Shown here: positions 5,774 to 7,238 of the stretch, piece by piece
How the letters are laid out: each line of letters begins with the position of its first letter
How positions within the stretch are numbered: position 1 is the stretch's first letter
Assembly (NCBI GenBank): GCA_004322375.1
Contig: SCUC01000546.1
Coordinates: 1-7,238 of the forward strand
Length of the DNA: 7,238 nucleotides
Direction: 5' to 3'
Origin: Bacteroidota bacterium
GTDB taxonomy: Bacteria; Bacteroidota; Ignavibacteria; UBA10030; SZUA-254
Position numbers and translations under genes: made by a program
The notes under the pieces: model-generated
Told to the model about the DNA's origin: nothing
Databases searched by the model: none
Seen by the model: only the letters and a program-made list of their open reading frames with translations

Positions 5774-6667
5774 ATGGCGACTCTTCGCGACATACGCCGC
5801 CGTATCGGGGCGGTGAAAAGCACTCAGAAAATCACTAAGGCGATGAAGATGGTTGCCGCGGCAAAGCTTCGCCGCGCACAGGATGCCATGATTGCCGCAC
5901 GCCCGTACGCCCGGACGATGAAGCAATTGTTGCAGCATCTTTCCTCTAAAGTTGATGTAACGGCAAGCCCTTATTTTGTTGAACGTCCTGTGCAGAACGT
6001 AGTTCTTGTTGTTGTAACATCGGATAGGGGATTATGCGGCTCGTTCAATGCTAATTTGTTGAAAGCGGCAGTGCAGCATATCAACAAATATTATCCAGAA
6101 GCGCATGAATCCGGTCATTTGAAGCTGGTTTGTGTTGGCAAAAAGGGATTCGATTATTTCAACAAACGCAATTACAAGGTGATTGCAAGACACACGGGGA
6201 TTTTTGCAGGATTACATTTCCAACATGCAAAGACGATTGTCTCCGAACTGCTTGATGGTTACTCGAAGGGCGAGTTTGACAAAGTTGAAATTATCTATAA
6301 CGAGTTTAAAACAATAACGCAACCCCGAATTGCTATCGAACAGTATCTCCCTATCGTTCCTGAGAGCAACAACTTGCAGGCAGGAATTACACACTCGCAG
6401 GTAGATTACATCTACGAGCCATCGAGCAAGGAAATTATGGACGCATTGCTTCCCAAGCATCTTAATTTTCAGCTCTGGCGCGTGCTTCTTGAATCGAACG
6501 CTTCAGAGCAGGGAGCGCGAATGGCGGCAATGGAAAACGCAACGACTAACGCTTCAGAATTGATTCGCGTTTTACAGCTATCTTACAATAAAGCGCGTCA
6601 GGCATCTATCACGAAGGAACTGCTTGAAATTGTCGGCGGTGCGGAGGCGTTGAAGAAGGCGGGCTAA
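5774..6667 (+). CDS. atpG: ATP synthase F1 subunit gamma
   Basis: Central rotor shaft that transmits rotation of the c-ring to the catalytic sites. It has 297 residues (E. coli 287). The N-terminal helix begins with the family hallmark TLRDIRRRIGAVKSTQKIT (residues 3-21) and continues with KAMKMVAAAKLRRAQ. A central Rossmann-like domain includes VVVTSDRGLCGSFN. The C-terminal helix ends in the gamma signature ITKELLEIVGGAEA (279-292). The first and last helices form the coiled-coil shaft, and both look intact. The ATG is 2 bases after the atpA stop, with only a weak AAGG (5760-5763) upstream, so it depends on translational coupling. It is the last gene of the operon, followed by a strong terminator rather than by atpD and atpC. 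Confidence 0.98.
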   Translation: MATLRDIRRRIGAVKSTQKITKAMKMVAAAKLRRAQDAMIAARPYARTMKQLLQHLSSKVDVTASPYFVERPVQNVVLVVVTSDRGLCGSFNANLLKAAVQHINKYYPEAHESGHLKLVCVGKKGFDYFNKRNYKVIARHTGIFAGLHFQHAKTIVSELLDGYSKGEFDKVEIIYNEFKTITQPRIAIEQYLPIVPESNNLQAGITHSQVDYIYEPSSKEIMDALLPKHLNFQLWRVLLESNASEQGARMAAMENATTNASELIRVLQLSYNKARQASITKELLEIVGGAEALKKAG

Positions 6668-6694
6668 GCAATTTCAAAATATTTAAATTAAGAC

Positions 6695-6725
6695 AGCCCA
6701 CTCCGATTTCGGGGTGGGCTTTTTT
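6695..6725 (+). terminator. Rho-independent terminator after atpG
   Basis: AGCCCAC (6695-6701) pairs with GTGGGCT (6714-6720). The stem continues through one G-T pair and CCG/CGG to a loop of ATTT (6706-6709), giving 11 pairs. It is followed by a T run that ends at 6725. The GC-rich stem and T tract are those of a strong intrinsic terminator, 27 bases after the atpG stop. It ends the ATP synthase transcript before atpD or atpC could be included. Confidence 0.95.
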
Positions 6726-6831
6726 GTTGTCTGCTGTTCATTACACGCCAAATCTTAAAAAATTCTTAGCACGTAAATAATTGATATATAAGTAAGTTAA
6801 AACAAACTTGAAAAAAGACTAAGGATTGTAT

Positions 6832-6859
6832 TTGCTTTTTAAAATCTGATAAGTATATT
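6832..6859 (+). promoter_or_regulatory. Weak candidate promoter in the spacer
   Basis: TTGCTT (6832-6837) and TATATT (6854-6859) are 16 bases apart and resemble sigma-70 -35 and -10 boxes. A transcript from here would have a leader of about 210 bases before the gene at 7075 and would include all three hairpins. Chance occurrence in AT-rich DNA is quite possible. Confidence 0.22.
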
Positions 6860-6890
6860 AAGCAGAAATATCCCGCCCCATCAAATAGTA

Positions 6891-6909
6891 CTTGGCACAC
6901 AATGCCAAG
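6891..6909. repeat. Short perfect hairpin
   Basis: CTTGGCA (6891-6897) pairs exactly with TGCCAAG (6903-6909) over a CACAA loop. There is no T tract, so it is not a terminator. It could be an operator-like palindrome or part of a leader RNA. Confidence 0.5.
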
Positions 6910-6913
6910 GTTT

Positions 6914-6953
6914 GAGAGTGTAAGAATGAAAAAAAATTTCGACTTTTACTCTC
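6914..6953. repeat. Imperfect inverted repeat
   Basis: GAGAGTGTAAG (6914-6924) pairs with CTTTTACTCTC (6943-6953) with one mismatch and one G-T pair, over an A-rich 18-base loop. It begins 5 bases after the preceding hairpin. The role is unknown. Confidence 0.4.
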
Positions 6954-7004
6954 TTGAAATATGTTCTTTTCTTACATCAAATATTATTTAATCCTGTTTT
7001 TTTG

Positions 7005-7029
7005 GAAAAATGTTCAGGTAACATTTTTC
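7005..7029. repeat. Perfect 10-bp hairpin upstream of the last gene
   Basis: GAAAAATGTT (7005-7014) is the exact reverse complement of 7020-7029, with a 5-base loop CAGGT. It ends 45 bases before the next start codon, in the likely leader or operator region. The downstream flank lacks a T run, so a terminator is unlikely. It may be a regulator binding site or an mRNA leader structure. Confidence 0.55.
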
Positions 7030-7074
7030 TAACAATAATGCTGTTCTACTTTCATCATCTTCAAAGGATTTTTC

Positions 7075-7238
7075 ATGAAATACTCATTTTTATTTCTAAT
7101 CTCGCTTGTTGTGATACTGGCGATTTACCAATGTACTGTTCCCCAACAAATTCTGGCTAGAACTATTCATGTGGATGCAAGGAATCGTAACGATCGAAGC
7201 ATGGACGGTACGCGACTTCATCCTTTCGACGTGGTGCA
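7075..7238 (+). CDS. Exported protein, probable beta-helix repeat protein (3'-partial)
   Basis: Only the first 54 codons are in the window and the frame is open at the edge. The N-terminus (MKYSFLFLISLVVILAIYQC) is a typical signal sequence: a Lys near the start and a hydrophobic core of about 15 residues. Signal peptidase I cleavage is likely after the Ala in QQILA (24-28). C20 lacks a proper lipobox before it (IYQ), so a lipoprotein is less likely. The mature start, IHVDARNRNDRSMDGT (31-46) then HPF (49-51), resembles the opening strand of secreted right-handed parallel beta-helix proteins (yVda.nGnD...dGt..hPf). AAAGGA (7063-7068) stands 6 bases before the ATG. The family is inferred from this short segment. 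It follows a terminator and an AT-rich spacer, so it is a separate transcription unit unrelated to ATP synthase. Confidence 0.7.
   Translation, partial: MKYSFLFLISLVVILAIYQCTVPQQILARTIHVDARNRNDRSMDGTRLHPFDVV

Larger units (their letters stand above)
6726..7074. other. AT-rich intergenic region without a convincing gene
   Basis: This spacer between the atpG terminator and the next gene is much richer in A and T than the operon. I see no RNA gene and no convincing protein gene on either strand. A 21-codon frame (6926-6991) and a frame beginning with TTG at 6954 lack support. It holds a weak promoter-like pair (6832-6859) and three hairpins (6891-6909, 6914-6953, 7005-7029), listed separately. 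It most likely carries the promoter and leader of the gene at 7075. Confidence 0.7.

Noticed and set aside
6893..6906. Sigma-54-like promoter (TGGCAC ... TGCC)
   Set aside because: The GG and GC elements are 10 bases apart where sigma-54 needs 12, and the sequence is better explained as a 7-bp hairpin.
6926..6991. 21-codon reading frame starting ATG AAA AAA AAT
   Set aside because: It is very short, has no good ribosome binding site, and overlaps the imperfect inverted repeat. Its composition is what AT-rich DNA gives by chance, and it shows no leader-peptide pattern.
6954..7160. 68-residue reading frame beginning with TTG
   Set aside because: It overlaps, in another frame, the gene at 7075, which has a good ribosome binding site and a signal sequence. 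Its own start is unsupported.

Overview
This window is mostly a bacterial F-type ATP synthase operon on the + strand. It is preceded by a cell-shape pair (M23 endopeptidase and bactofilin) and followed by an AT-rich spacer and the first codons of an exported protein. The organism is probably a member of the FCB superphylum, in the Chlorobi/Ignavibacteria area of Bacteroidota. The grounds are: the ATP synthase cluster stops at atpG with no atpD or atpC, as I recall from Chlorobi-type genomes; subunit a has a His-rich N-terminal extension; and the atpB-atpE spacer carries a palindromic element with TGTCATTCTGA ends, a type I recall from such genomes. This placement comes from memory of gene order and motifs, not from a search.

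Layout. Positions 1-44 form a perfect 18-bp inverted repeat that contains the apparent start codon of the first gene. 34-588 encodes the catalytic domain of an M23 (LytM-type) metallopeptidase, and 603-995 a bactofilin. The ATP synthase genes follow with small gaps: atpZ-like (999-1268), atpI-like (1269-1643), atpB (subunit a, 1652-2581), atpE (c, 2841-3095), atpF (b, 3152-3637), atpH (delta, 3644-4189), atpA (alpha, 4224-5771) and atpG (gamma, 5774-6667). A strong intrinsic terminator at 6695-6725 closes the operon. The only large gap inside it, 259 bp between atpB and atpE, holds two structured palindromic elements, a promoter-like sequence and a T-rich translation start region for atpE. The 407 bp from 6668 to 7074 contain no convincing gene, only the terminator and a few hairpins. 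The window ends in the N-terminus of a secreted, probably beta-helix, protein (7075 onward).

How the genes work together. AtpZ and AtpI are small membrane proteins linked to assembly of the ATP synthase rotor. Subunits a, c and b form the proton channel, rotor ring and stator stalk in the membrane. Delta, alpha and gamma supply part of the catalytic head and the central and peripheral stalks. The catalytic beta subunit and epsilon must be encoded elsewhere. The ion-binding residues of c and the charge arrangement of a point to H+ rather than Na+ coupling. The M23 enzyme and bactofilin are likely partners in local peptidoglycan remodelling and cell shape.

Novelty. The coding content is conventional and I see no clear new multi-gene system. 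The points most worth a second look are the cruciform repeat inside the operon, whose two arms show compensating base changes, the edge hairpin over the first start codon, and the close linkage of the bactofilin/M23 pair to the ATP synthase genes.
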